Source of the DNA: an uncultured Christensenellaceae bacterium
GTDB lineage: Bacteria; Bacillota; Clostridia; Christensenellales; UBA3700
Length of the DNA stretch: 64,000 bases
Reading direction: 5' to 3'
NCBI GenBank assembly: GCA_944381325.1
Contig: CALWKS010000002.1
Span: 62,001 to 126,000, forward strand
Shown here: one piece after another, positions 1-7,182 of the stretch
How the letters are laid out: each line of letters starts with the position of its first letter
Numbering within the stretch: position 1 is the first letter of the stretch
The notes under the pieces: generated by a model
The model's input: the letters and a program-made list of their open reading frames with translations, nothing else
Databases searched by the model: none
Told to the model about the DNA's origin: nothing
Position numbers and translations under genes: made by a program

Positions 1-1321
1 AGTCTTCATTCTGCGAGAAAGTCATTATTCCGCCAACTCCGCGCAGAATGCAATAAACCGCCTTGTCCCTTACGGTAGTAATCGTATTGAAATAGATATC
101 GTCAACGACCATAACGTATTCGTCCTTGGGATAATCGGGATCGTTATAATCGACCCATACACCGCTCGCGTCAGAAGGTCTGCCGTAATAGGAAATGCCC
201 AGATTGAGCTGCTCGGGTCTGAACCCCTGTTCAAGCAGATAATCTATAGAGGAAGCGCAACTACCGGCATAAGAGTTGTTGTCTCCGTTGTGGTCGAAGA
301 GGTCATAAGCCATGATCTGCACCTGATCTATAGCTTTTACCGCTTCGTCTGAAAAATTAAGTCCCCACGGAGAAACCGCAACCGAGAGCGTCTTGCCGTG
401 CTTATGAAGTTCTTCAGACAACTTAACCAGGAAATTGCTGTAAAGCGCGTATTCTTCCTTTCCTCTCGGATACTCCCAGTCAAAGTCAGCGCCTGCAACG
501 TCTTTTTCAAGAACGAGGTCTACGACTGTCTTTACCGCTTCATCGGTATGATAACGGAACACGTCTGCCATTGTTCCGCTTGCGGGAGGGAATATCGTGA
601 GGCGGATATTTACGTCTCTGCCAGCAATCATAGTTTTGAGTATGTCAAGACATTCGGGAGCGTCCGCCTCATTGGTTACCTTTCCGTCTTCCGTAAATCT
701 TCCGTATGCGATAAACTGAACGTCAGTAACTACGTCGAATATCGCCTCATCGATAGTGCCTGACTTTCCCGTCTCAGGGTCGTAATCCTTGACAGATCCG
801 ACTGTAACATATGAAGTTATTCTTAGTTTTTCTTCTCTTTCGCGTTGTTTAAGACAATACACTTTTACATCAGAAATCCTTGCTCCGTGTTTGAAATCGT
901 CTATTACAAGCTTAATTGCCTTTGCTTTGACCGTGTAAAAAGTAGCCAGTCTGTTTATGCCTATTTCGTTCTGTCTGTAGCACAACTGCCACTCTTCTCC
1001 GTCATCGTAATAAACTGAAAAAGCAGTTACGTTGAAGCCGTTTTCGTTGAGAAGCAACGCGTTCACGTCCTTGAAGTCGTCAAAAGTCAGCACCGCTTCT
1101 GCGCCCTTCTGATTCACTGTCCATGTAGTCAGAGCGCTGTTATCGAATGCAAATCCGCTGCCGCCGCTTCCGCTCACTTCGGCTTGTTCTGCGAGATTAT
1201 CTTCTGTGATATTCAGCTTGTTGTCCCGCGTAAGCGTTACGCAGTAAAAAATCAGCAATGCCGCTATTATCACAAGCAACAACACTGCAGGAATGATCCT
1301 GATTACAATCTTTTTGCTCAT
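1..1321 (-). CDS. GH18-like glycosidase, membrane-anchored, C-terminus beyond window
   Basis: Reads from an ATG at 1321, preceded by a strong GGAGGAG site, to the window edge without a stop; 440 residues are visible. An N-terminal hydrophobic segment (about residues 5-27) without a lipobox cysteine suggests a membrane anchor. Residues about 55-145 resemble an F5/8 type C-like beta domain. The rest looks like a GH18 barrel. The DxxDxDxE motif reads A-G-A-D-F-D-W-E-Y-P (residues 276-285): the catalytic Glu283 and the Asp at 279 and 281 are present, but the first Asp is Ala276. The downstream gene is a paralogue with a different substitution. GH18 enzymes cleave chitin-like or GlcNAc-containing glycans; the substrate here is unknown. 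Family call is firm, activity is inferred. Confidence 0.85.
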   Translation of the reverse strand, partial: MSKKIVIRIIPAVLLLVIIAALLIFYCVTLTRDNKLNITEDNLAEQAEVSGSGGSGFAFDNSALTTWTVNQKGAEAVLTFDDFKDVNALLLNENGFNVTAFSVYYDDGEEWQLCYRQNEIGINRLATFYTVKAKAIKLVIDDFKHGARISDVKVYCLKQREREEKLRITSYVTVGSVKDYDPETGKSGTIDEAIFDVVTDVQFIAYGRFTEDGKVTNEADAPECLDILKTMIAGRDVNIRLTIFPPASGTMADVFRYHTDEAVKTVVDLVLEKDVAGADFDWEYPRGKEEYALYSNFLVKLSEELHKHGKTLSVAVSPWGLNFSDEAVKAIDQVQIMAYDLFDHNGDNNSYAGSCASSIDYLLEQGFRPEQLNLGISYYGRPSDASGVWVDYNDPDYPKDEYVMVVDDIYFNTITTVRDKAVYCILRGVGGIMTFSQNED

Positions 1322-1691
1322 TTCTCCTCCCTATATTTCAGCAACTACATTACGCTGAAAAATCATAAAATATCTCTTTAATAATTCCGCAAGTATCGGG
1401 ATCTTAATTAAATTGTATTGTCTATTTTCATTAAGGTCAATACACAACTTACTTTAAAAAGTTAATTAAATGAACTAATATGTCAAAGCCCTCATTAAAT
1501 TCCATTGACTGTGTTTTTATTTAAAAATGCTGCTCTGTTCTGAAAATTAAAGAGTGTTCAAACATTCAGCGAGCGAATTATTTGCAAAAAGTTGACTTAT
1601 GTATTCAGACTTTAAGCATTATAAAAAAACGCACGGCCTTTAAGCTGTCCGTATTTCGTTATATATTATTAATTTTGCTTAAAAAAATCTG
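1322..1691. other. AT-rich gap between the two GH18-like genes
   Basis: About 370 bases with no convincing ORF. Near 1625-1660, on the minus strand just past the stop of the second GH18 gene, a weak 4-bp hairpin (ACGG/CCGT) precedes a run of seven T and could be its terminator. I see no clear -35/-10 pair for the first GH18 gene. Confidence 0.4.
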
Positions 1692-3080
1692 TCAGGATCT
1701 GGACTCTATTGCCTTTGCTATCTGCACCGTAAGCGACAGGTCCGGATCAAAGCTGTCTGTGCCGAAATGCCACAGCATAACGCCTCCCACACCGATATCT
1801 ATAGCATAACAAGTTTTGTCATACACGATTTGCCTGCCATTGTAATAGTTGGAAAGCGCAGGATGTTTTACTCCGTCAAGATCGGTATATTCTTCTACAA
1901 AAGTATTTTCAAACGGAGAAAGTTTGTCAGCTACGTCTCCGTAATTTCCCCAATAGCTGTCGCCGTTGATCGGACGTGAATAATAAGGAATGCCTAGACG
2001 TACTTTTTCAAGAGGTACCCCCTTACTCTCAAACTCCTTGAGAATGGAATAGCAGGAGCTGTAGAAAGTTGAATGATTGCCGTAATCGTCAAACATATCG
2101 TATGCCATTATCTCTATTCTGTCGATACATTGAATATCTTTTTTAGAAAGGAAAACCGGGCTTATATTCCAGGATGAAAGAGCTGCATTGAGTTGTTTAC
2201 CTTCCGGCAATCTGTTTTTCAGTTCTTTAAGAAAATCTGCGTATATGTCAAAATCTTTCATTGATCTGGGATACTCATAATCAAATGCAATTCCATCCAG
2301 TCCGCATTCATCAACCAAAGCGACGATATTATTAATTAATTTTTCCGCATTGTCGCCCATTGCACTGGAACATCTTTCTTCTACCGCCAAACCGTCGTCG
2401 AAGTCCTTGTTGCCAAGAATGGTTGCAGTAATTTTAGCTGAAGGATTTACTTCTCTCAGTCTTTTTATAGCCAGTTTAATAGCTTCCTTTCCTTCAACGG
2501 TTTGTCCGTTTATTGTAAAATCGGTAAAACGAAGATTGCCGTCCTTATCGAAATATATCGCACTGAACAGATTGAAATCCGTAACGTATTTTGCAATATC
2601 AGCCTGTTCTTCGGTAAGCATTGCCGCGGTATCGGTCATTATATATGACATTACCTCAAAATCGCTGTTAGTGTCCTGCACATAATAAGCTTCAGGAGAA
2701 CTGAGCGACCATTCTTCCCTGCAATCCAAGACCTCTATTCTTACCTTGCTTGCCGTAACGGTAGCAAAAGAACAATAGCGGTATTTATCAATAAAATCGT
2801 TGCCGTAGAACGGTTCGCTTTCATTATCCGCGTAAATTCTGAATGAGGTGATTTCACTGCCTTTTTCTTTAAGCGCGAGAGCGTTGAAAGTGATCTCCTT
2901 TCCAAAGTCGAAAACAACGCTGTCGCCCTTTCCTCCACTCTTTATATCAAAACTTCCTTTCTCTGCCAGATTTTCGAAATTATCGGCAATAGCATCGGGA
3001 GTTTTGTCTTCGCAACCTGCGAAAACAAACACGGATGCAAAAATTATTAAAACTATAATAAATGCTGTAATCTTTCTCAT
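1692..3080 (-). CDS. GH18-like lipoprotein glycosidase
   Basis: A 462-residue protein with a lipoprotein signal: hydrophobic residues 5-20, then V-F-A-G-C with Cys23 as the lipidation site. A short F5/8-like beta region (about 50-125) precedes a GH18 barrel. The active-site motif reads D-G-I-A-F-D-Y-E-Y-P (residues 262-271): Glu269, Asp267 and Asp262 are present, but the middle Asp is Ala265. The later stretch M-A-Y-D-M-F-D-D matches the GH18 substrate-binding strand, and W-H-F-G near the C-terminus fits the last barrel strand. A good GGGAAGG ribosome binding site precedes the ATG. Probably a surface-tethered relative of the upstream paralogue; whether it hydrolyses or only binds glycan cannot be told. 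Confidence 0.87.
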   Translation of the reverse strand: MRKITAFIIVLIIFASVFVFAGCEDKTPDAIADNFENLAEKGSFDIKSGGKGDSVVFDFGKEITFNALALKEKGSEITSFRIYADNESEPFYGNDFIDKYRYCSFATVTASKVRIEVLDCREEWSLSSPEAYYVQDTNSDFEVMSYIMTDTAAMLTEEQADIAKYVTDFNLFSAIYFDKDGNLRFTDFTINGQTVEGKEAIKLAIKRLREVNPSAKITATILGNKDFDDGLAVEERCSSAMGDNAEKLINNIVALVDECGLDGIAFDYEYPRSMKDFDIYADFLKELKNRLPEGKQLNAALSSWNISPVFLSKKDIQCIDRIEIMAYDMFDDYGNHSTFYSSCYSILKEFESKGVPLEKVRLGIPYYSRPINGDSYWGNYGDVADKLSPFENTFVEEYTDLDGVKHPALSNYYNGRQIVYDKTCYAIDIGVGGVMLWHFGTDSFDPDLSLTVQIAKAIESRS

Positions 3081-3346
3081 ATCCTTCCCTGACTTTATAG
3101 ATTTATATCACTTTATAATCGCATACCACATATCTGCGCCACAAATCGGGTGCTCTGTCAACAATCCATGTGCATGGCATTTATGATATCTTACCGTAAC
3201 GATAGGATTATATTATAAACAGCAAAAATATTCAATATATTTGTGCCCTATGCCAATCAGTGACGATAAAAAGCCGCCAATATATGACGACGTGCAATAT
3301 TTTGCTCTGCAAATGCTTAGATGTTTACAAATACAATGTTTTAATT

Positions 3347-4741
3347 TTATTGATCCTGAGCGTTTCTCTTATTCAGCTCTTCTGAACGTCTTCTTATCAC
3401 TTTCGGGAAGGTAGTGAATATCACGATTCCGGTTATCGCGCCTGCGACCAGATCTGCTATACCTTCAGACATATATACTCCTTTGTATCCTATAGCTTCA
3501 GACAAAATAAAGCACAGCGGTATCAGAATAATCACCTTTCTCATCACCGCAAGAACAACCGCAGTCTTGCCCTGCCCCAACGCTACGTTTATATTCTGCA
3601 GCGTCATCTGTATCGGGAACATTATCGTACCCATAAGGAACAAAGGCATATAAGACTTTATGAGTACTCTTACTTCTTCTTCCGCATTGAAAAGATATGA
3701 ATATATCTGAGGGAATATCATTGAAACGCAATACACTATTATCGCAAACACAACGCCTATCTCAAACGTATATCTTATCGATTTCTTCAGTCTTTCCGCA
3801 TTGCCGTTGCCGTAATTGTAGCTGACAAACGGCGCGACGCCGTAGCCTAATCCGTTAAGCGGCAAAGAAATGAGTTGTAGCGCAGAAAGCATGATGGTAA
3901 GTGCCGCAGTATATGCGCTGTCCGCCCCGCCTGTGGAGCGTTTAAGGCACACGTTGAAAACTATCTGAATCATACTCTCGGTAAACGTCATTATAAAAGG
4001 CGAAAGACCGAGGAAAAGCATTCCGCCCATTATCTTTTTGTCAAAAAGCATCTGCTTTAAATTGAATTTGAATATAGATCCTTTATTGAAAAAGAAAACG
4101 ATCACCCATACGAAGGAGCAGAACTGAGATATCACTGTCGCAAGACTTGCGCCTTTTATCCCCATATTCAGAACGAATATAAACACGTAATCCAACGCTA
4201 TATTGAGCAATGCCCCCAGCAAAGTGGTAAACATTGCTATCATCGAATGACCCTGAGCGCTTATAAACGGGTTGAGACCCATCACAAGAATTATGAATAC
4301 CGTGCCGAAAGAATATATCTTAAGATAATCCACCGCATAACTTACCGCGTCTTCAGGACAGCCGAACAGTCTTACTATAGGCTCAGCCAGAAAATACAAT
4401 AATACGGTCAGCAACGCGCCAGTCAATACAAGAGACAGAAAAGCATTGTTGAAATATCTGTTTGCGGTTTTCTCATCCCCTTCGCCCAATTTAAAAGACG
4501 CCTTCGGAGAGCCGCCCAATCCTATCAGATTGGCAAAAGCCTGAACTATTATCGTAATAGGCAGAACAACGCCCAGCGCCGCCAACGCCTGCGTCTTTAT
4601 CCCCGGAATGTTGGACACGTAAATCCTGTCCACCACGTTATATGCAAAGCTTATCAACTGAGCTATAACCGCAGGAATGATCAGTTTTATGACAACTGAA
4701 AGAATTTTCCCGTTTTTGAATTGCAATGTGATATCTTTCAT
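3347..4741 (-). CDS. MATE family multidrug/cation exporter
   Basis: A 464-residue polytopic protein with about twelve hydrophobic segments and the MATE N-terminal pattern (L-I-I-P-A-V-I-A-Q-L). Family members export drugs or toxic cations using Na+ or H+ gradients; the substrate is not predictable. The reading frame continues upstream to a TTG at 4789, but the ATG at 4741 is the right start: a strong promoter (-10 at 4773-4778) lies between the two, so the TTG would not be transcribed, and the extra 16 residues are not MATE-like. The gene stands alone between the GH18 genes and tRNA-Ser. Confidence 0.93.
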   Translation of the reverse strand: MKDITLQFKNGKILSVVIKLIIPAVIAQLISFAYNVVDRIYVSNIPGIKTQALAALGVVLPITIIVQAFANLIGLGGSPKASFKLGEGDEKTANRYFNNAFLSLVLTGALLTVLLYFLAEPIVRLFGCPEDAVSYAVDYLKIYSFGTVFIILVMGLNPFISAQGHSMIAMFTTLLGALLNIALDYVFIFVLNMGIKGASLATVISQFCSFVWVIVFFFNKGSIFKFNLKQMLFDKKIMGGMLFLGLSPFIMTFTESMIQIVFNVCLKRSTGGADSAYTAALTIMLSALQLISLPLNGLGYGVAPFVSYNYGNGNAERLKKSIRYTFEIGVVFAIIVYCVSMIFPQIYSYLFNAEEEVRVLIKSYMPLFLMGTIMFPIQMTLQNINVALGQGKTAVVLAVMRKVIILIPLCFILSEAIGYKGVYMSEGIADLVAGAITGIVIFTTFPKVIRRRSEELNKRNAQDQ

Positions 4742-4772
4742 CAACTTTTCTGCCCGCCTTGAAACCGCAGCA

Positions 4773-4801
4773 ATTATAACACACCGCAAGTCTTAAGTCA
4801 A
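4773..4801 (-). promoter_or_regulatory. Sigma-A promoter of the MATE gene
   Basis: Minus strand: -35 TTGACT (4796-4801), 17-base spacer, -10 TATAAT (4773-4778). Transcription would begin near 4766, giving a leader of about 25 bases before the ATG at 4741. This decides the start codon. Confidence 0.8.
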
Positions 4802-4811
4802 TTGTACGACC

Positions 4812-4827
4812 GCGGAGGCGGAGGGAT
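4812..4827 (-). repeat. 16-base duplicate of the tRNA-Ser 3' end
   Basis: GCGGAGGCGGAGGGAT on the plus strand here is identical to 5003-5018, which is the 3' acceptor/T-arm end of the tRNA-Ser gene. A short direct repeat of a tRNA 3' end downstream of the tRNA is the usual footprint of a tRNA-targeting integrase (att site), though only about 190 bases separate the copies and no integrase is present. Confidence 0.5.
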
Positions 4828-4862
4828 ATTCGCTCAGATGCTTATTATGTAGGTTGAGTTTT

Positions 4863-4904
4863 GTTGCAAACCGCGAAAGCAACTGCCTGCGGCAGATTGC
4901 CGCA
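4863..4904. repeat. Consecutive small inverted repeats next to the tRNA
   Basis: GTTGC/GCAAC (4863-4883) is followed directly by a perfect 7-bp stem TGCGGCA-gat-TGCCGCA (4888-4904). A weaker GTCA/TGAC pairing follows around 4910-4930. No coding potential is credible here. It may be a remnant of a small mobile or structured element lying between the duplicated tRNA ends. Confidence 0.35.
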
Positions 4905-4957
4905 CCCTGTCAACGCTTCGCTTATGACGGGGTTCTTCTATCCCTCGCCTTTTCACG

Positions 4958-4994
4958 AAAAAAGCCCCACAAGAACTTAAGTGTTCTTATGGGA
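4958..4994 (-). terminator. Terminator of tRNA-Ser
   Basis: Minus strand: a stem of about 11 bp (CCCATAAGAAC with GTTCTTGTGGG) followed by six T, placed directly after the CCA end of the tRNA. Confidence 0.85.
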
Positions 4995-5000
4995 CTCTTT

Positions 5001-5089
5001 TGGCGGAGGCGGAGGGATTCGAACCCCCGTGGGCTTGCACCCAAACGGTTTTCAAGACCGCCTCGTTATGACCGCTTCGATACGCCTCC
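5001..5089 (-). tRNA. tRNA-Ser (anticodon UGA)
   Basis: 89 bases including an encoded CCA (complement of 5001-5003). The 7-bp acceptor stem GGAGGCG/CGCCTCC is perfect. The anticodon loop C-T-T-G-A-A-A is closed by GCGGT/ACCGT and places TGA at positions 34-36. A long variable arm, typical of serine tRNAs, and the T-arm GGTTCGAATCC are present. It has its own promoter and terminator. Confidence 0.96.
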
Positions 5090-5110
5090 ACGCCTGGTTA
5101 TTATTAAATA

Positions 5111-5139
5111 ATTATATCACCGCGGGCTTGCACTAGCAA
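5111..5139 (-). promoter_or_regulatory. Promoter of tRNA-Ser
   Basis: Minus strand: -35 TTGCTA (5134-5139), 17-base spacer, -10 TATAAT (5111-5116), about 20 bases upstream of the mature tRNA 5' end. Confidence 0.75.
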
Positions 5140-5185
5140 CGATGATTGCAACTAATATGTTACAATAATGTTGAATTGCTGTCAA

Positions 5186-5947
5186 TTATTTATCCGCTAT
5201 AAGCTGCAAGTATTTTTCAAAATAACGTTTTCCGAGCTCTTTAAGCGACTTTCTTGAAAAATGAATTATGTCTTCAGCACAATTTCCTTCTAAATTTTCG
5301 CTTGAAACGTAAGCGCAGGATATCGTTGACTTTACAACCTCTTGTGTTGCCTCGGATATTTTATAAGAATGCGGACACAGCTTTTTCCATTCCTGTACGT
5401 AATCTCCTGCGATAAACGGCAAATCTTTACAGTTCACTCTCTTCCTGAAATCGTTTATCAAAAGAGACAGCTTTTCTTTATACTCTATTGCATCCATACC
5501 GTTTTCCGCATCGGTTTCTCCCTGATGCCACAATACGCAGGCAAGCTTCGAATCAGGAAATTTTTGCATAATTTCACAAGTCATTCTGACTGCGTTCAGG
5601 TAAAGATCGTCGTTTACTCCCCACCTTGAGTTTGAAAACCCGGTACCTCCTACCGCTGCAGGAAGAATAAGAATTTTTCTGTTTTCTTCAAGACATTTGT
5701 TTTTATAAAGCTGAGCAAAATAAAGCGCGAATACTCCCCTGTAGTCAAACAGAGACGACCTTCTCTCTTCTGCAAGAACAATTTTTCCATTTTTATAAGC
5801 AAAAATAGCGTTGTCAGGCAAGAAGCTGAGTTCTTTATTTCCCTTGCCGTAGCCCGCGCAATTGGATTGTCCCATGCAGACAATAACGTCAAAAGCAGTA
5901 TCTTTGAATTTTTCAGCATTACTGATAAGAGAAAATCTTTTAAACAT
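5186..5947 (-). CDS. SGNH-fold sialate O-acetylesterase-like protein
   Basis: A 253-residue protein. Block I is M-G-Q-S-N with Ser28 as likely nucleophile. G-G-T-G-F and W-H-Q-G-E-T-D (about 140-146) match the carbohydrate-esterase (SASA, PF03629-like) blocks, and a C-terminal D-x-x-H (Asp226, His229) supplies the remaining triad residues. Such enzymes remove acetyl groups from sialic acids or polysaccharides. The ATG at 5947 is chosen because AAGGTG precedes it by five bases; an in-frame TTG at 6034 lies in a terminator region and adds a non-family extension. No signal peptide, so probably cytoplasmic. Substrate unknown. Confidence 0.82.
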   Translation of the reverse strand: MFKRFSLISNAEKFKDTAFDVIVCMGQSNCAGYGKGNKELSFLPDNAIFAYKNGKIVLAEERRSSLFDYRGVFALYFAQLYKNKCLEENRKILILPAAVGGTGFSNSRWGVNDDLYLNAVRMTCEIMQKFPDSKLACVLWHQGETDAENGMDAIEYKEKLSLLINDFRKRVNCKDLPFIAGDYVQEWKKLCPHSYKISEATQEVVKSTISCAYVSSENLEGNCAEDIIHFSRKSLKELGKRYFEKYLQLIADK

Positions 5948-6021
5948 ATCGCACCTTAATAAGACTTTATCAAAATTAGAATACAAAGTCAATAAAGGGT
6001 GTATAACAGGTAAAAAAGGGC

Positions 6022-6048
6022 AAAAAAATAACAATGCTTATGCATTGT
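6022..6048 (-). terminator. Terminator of the 22-residue peptide unit
   Basis: Minus strand: 6-bp stem CAATGC-ataa-GCATTG followed by TTATTTTTTT. It ends the short transcript that starts near 6206. Confidence 0.8.
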
Positions 6049-6073
6049 CCCTCTGAATGTTCGCGGTGGTCAA

Positions 6074-6142
6074 TCAAAAGAATTTGACGTAGAGACCGTA
6101 TTTGCGAACGTACTGTCTGAAAGCGAGCCAAAACGATTTCAC
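6074..6142 (-). CDS. 22-residue cationic aromatic peptide
   Basis: GTG start at 6142, TGA at 6074-6076, preceded by an ideal AGGAGGT site seven bases upstream. The peptide begins M-K-S-F-W-L-A-F and ends Y-V-K-F-F. It has five basic residues, no acidic residue and eight aromatic residues (F4, W5, F8, Y11, Y15, Y18, F21, F22), so it could form a membrane-active amphipathic helix. It sits alone in a transcript of about 185 bases with its own strong promoter and terminator. I do not recognise the family. Alternatives are a type I toxin-like or signalling peptide, or a small RNA with an incidental ORF; the ribosome binding site argues for translation. Confidence 0.6.
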   Translation of the reverse strand: MKSFWLAFRQYVRKYGLYVKFF

Positions 6143-6212
6143 AGTACTCACCTCCTGTTATTAAGTTGTCCTTCCTCAGATAAACTTTCGCTTCTCTTTC
6201 GGATTCGCCCAC

Positions 6213-6241
6213 AGTATATATCTGATAAATAAAATTGTCAA
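6213..6241 (-). promoter_or_regulatory. Strong sigma-A promoter of the peptide unit
   Basis: Minus strand: -35 TTGACA (6236-6241), 17-base spacer, -10 TATACT (6213-6218). Predicted start near 6206, leaving a leader of about 64 bases that contains the AGGAGGT site. Confidence 0.8.
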
Positions 6242-6352
6242 CAGTTTGAAACAAGTTTTTTTGAAATTTTTAAAATTATTTCAGATATTATTTTCCACGC
6301 TTTTTCACAGCAAAAAACAAGACAAATAAATGCTTATCTATCTCTTTAAATT

Positions 6353-6384
6353 AAAAAAACGACGCTTAACGCGCCGCTGTTTTT
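6353..6384 (-). terminator. Terminator of the VOC gene
   Basis: Minus strand: CGGCGC-gttaa-GCGTCG (6 bp with one G-T pair) followed by seven T, just past the stop at 6394. Confidence 0.75.
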
Positions 6385-6393
6385 TAATTTATC

Positions 6394-6765
6394 TCACTTC
6401 TTCGCAGGAACAATTTCAAGCCAGTATCCGTCAGGGTCTGAAATGAAATAAATGCCCATTGCGAGATTTTCATAACATATGCACCCCATCTCTTTATGCT
6501 TTGCATAAGCGGCATCATAGTCTTCTGTCTCAAAAGCCAGATGGAATTCATTGTCGCCGAGGTTGTACTCTCTGTCAAAATCTCTGAGCCAGGTCAATTC
6601 AAGCTGAAAGCCGCCGTCTCCGTTCTCAAGATAGACGATGATAAAAGAGCCGTCTTCAGCGTTTATTCTTCTTACTTCTTTAAGACCGAGCGCCTCACCG
6701 TAAAACTCTATCGAGCGTTGAAGATCTTTTACATTATAATTTTCGTGAACAGGTCTGAATTTCAT
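6394..6765 (-). CDS. VOC superfamily / glyoxalase I-like protein
   Basis: A 123-residue single-domain protein of the vicinal oxygen chelate fold with the beta-alpha-beta-beta-beta repeat spread over its length. Candidate metal ligands fit glyoxalase I spacing: His7, Glu56 (F-Q-L-E-L), His75 (N-E-F-H-L) and Glu117 (Y-W-L-E-I-V-P). D-P-D-G-Y before the last ligand is characteristic. Glyoxalase I converts the methylglyoxal-thiol hemithioacetal to an S-lactoyl thiol; the family also holds other lyases and resistance proteins, so the substrate is a guess. GGAGG precedes the ATG by eight bases. Monocistronic, with its own promoter and terminator. Confidence 0.88.
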   Translation of the reverse strand: MKFRPVHENYNVKDLQRSIEFYGEALGLKEVRRINAEDGSFIIVYLENGDGGFQLELTWLRDFDREYNLGDNEFHLAFETEDYDAAYAKHKEMGCICYENLAMGIYFISDPDGYWLEIVPAKK

Positions 6766-6785
6766 TTTCTTATCCTCCCTGTCAG

Positions 6786-6814
6786 ATTATACTACGTTTT
6801 AAAATCCTACTCAA
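6786..6814 (-). promoter_or_regulatory. Promoter of the VOC gene
   Basis: Minus strand: -35 TTGAGT (6809-6814), 17-base spacer, -10 TATAAT (6786-6791). Confidence 0.7.
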
Positions 6815-6833
6815 GCACATAAACGATTTTCAA

Positions 6834-6870
6834 GCAATTAATTGCCGAAAACGGGCTTTTATAGTATACT
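6834..6870 (+). promoter_or_regulatory. Promoter of the XRE regulator locus with overlapping palindrome
   Basis: -35 TTGCCG (6842-6847), 17-base spacer, -10 TATACT (6865-6870). The perfect 12-base palindrome GCAATTAATTGC (6834-6845) overlaps the -35 box, a natural place for an operator, possibly for the XRE regulator encoded downstream. Confidence 0.55.
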
Positions 6871-6879
6871 TTATATGCA

Positions 6880-6963
6880 TTTCAACCGTCAGTTGAGCAA
6901 ATTTCAACTGATGGTTTGGCGATTTCAACCTTTGGTCTGTGGTCTCAACCGACGTCTGATGAT
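6880..6963 (+). repeat. Four degenerate tandem repeats in the leader of the regulator locus
   Basis: Four units of about 19-22 bases begin TTTCAACC, TTTCAACT, TTTCAACC and TCTCAACC and each ends near GTTG or GTCTG. The first two can pair: CCGTCAGTTGA against TCAACTGATGG matches at 10 of 11 positions, giving a strong hairpin at about 6885-6915. The repeats begin right where transcription should start, so they would form a structured 5' leader. Confidence 0.6.
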
Positions 6964-7006
6964 AAGATGAAACCATAAAGAAGCCGCAAGGCAAAGGAGA
7001 AAAAGC

Positions 7007-7141
7007 ATGAAGAAGAAAATATCTGATAAAAAGATCGAAAAGACGGCTTATCGCATCTTTATTCAGGACGCGGCAATACTGCGCGCAGAATGGCAGAACA
7101 AGAAAACCACTTACGGGCAACAGCCCTTTACGGTACGCTGA
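7007..7141 (+). CDS. 44-residue hypothetical protein upstream of the XRE regulator
   Basis: ATG at 7007 follows AAAGGAG by about seven bases; stop at 7139-7141, 41 bases before the regulator start. The peptide is lysine-rich at the N-terminus (M-K-K-K-I-S-D-K-K) with a possible helix I-F-I-Q-D-A-A-I-L-R-A-E-W-Q. No signal peptide or known domain. Its position between the structured leader and the regulator suggests a small partner or leader peptide; function unknown and reality not certain. Confidence 0.45.
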   Translation: MKKKISDKKIEKTAYRIFIQDAAILRAEWQNKKTTYGQQPFTVR

Positions 7142-7182
7142 GCGGCGCTACCCCACTATATGACAATAAGGAGCAATTATAT

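Noticed and set aside
3163..3176. Short palindrome CCATGTGCATGG upstream of the second GH18 gene
   Set aside because: Too short and imperfect to support as an operator, and no promoter could be aligned with it.
4854..5111. 85-residue plus-strand ORF across the tRNA-Ser gene
   Set aside because: It is the antisense reading of the tRNA and its terminator; the R-R-R-R-D-S-N-P-R-G pattern is a known artefact of serine tRNA genes.
5976..6254. 92-residue minus-strand ORF
   Set aside because: It runs through a strong promoter and a terminator, lacks a ribosome binding site and overlaps the better supported 22-residue ORF in another frame.
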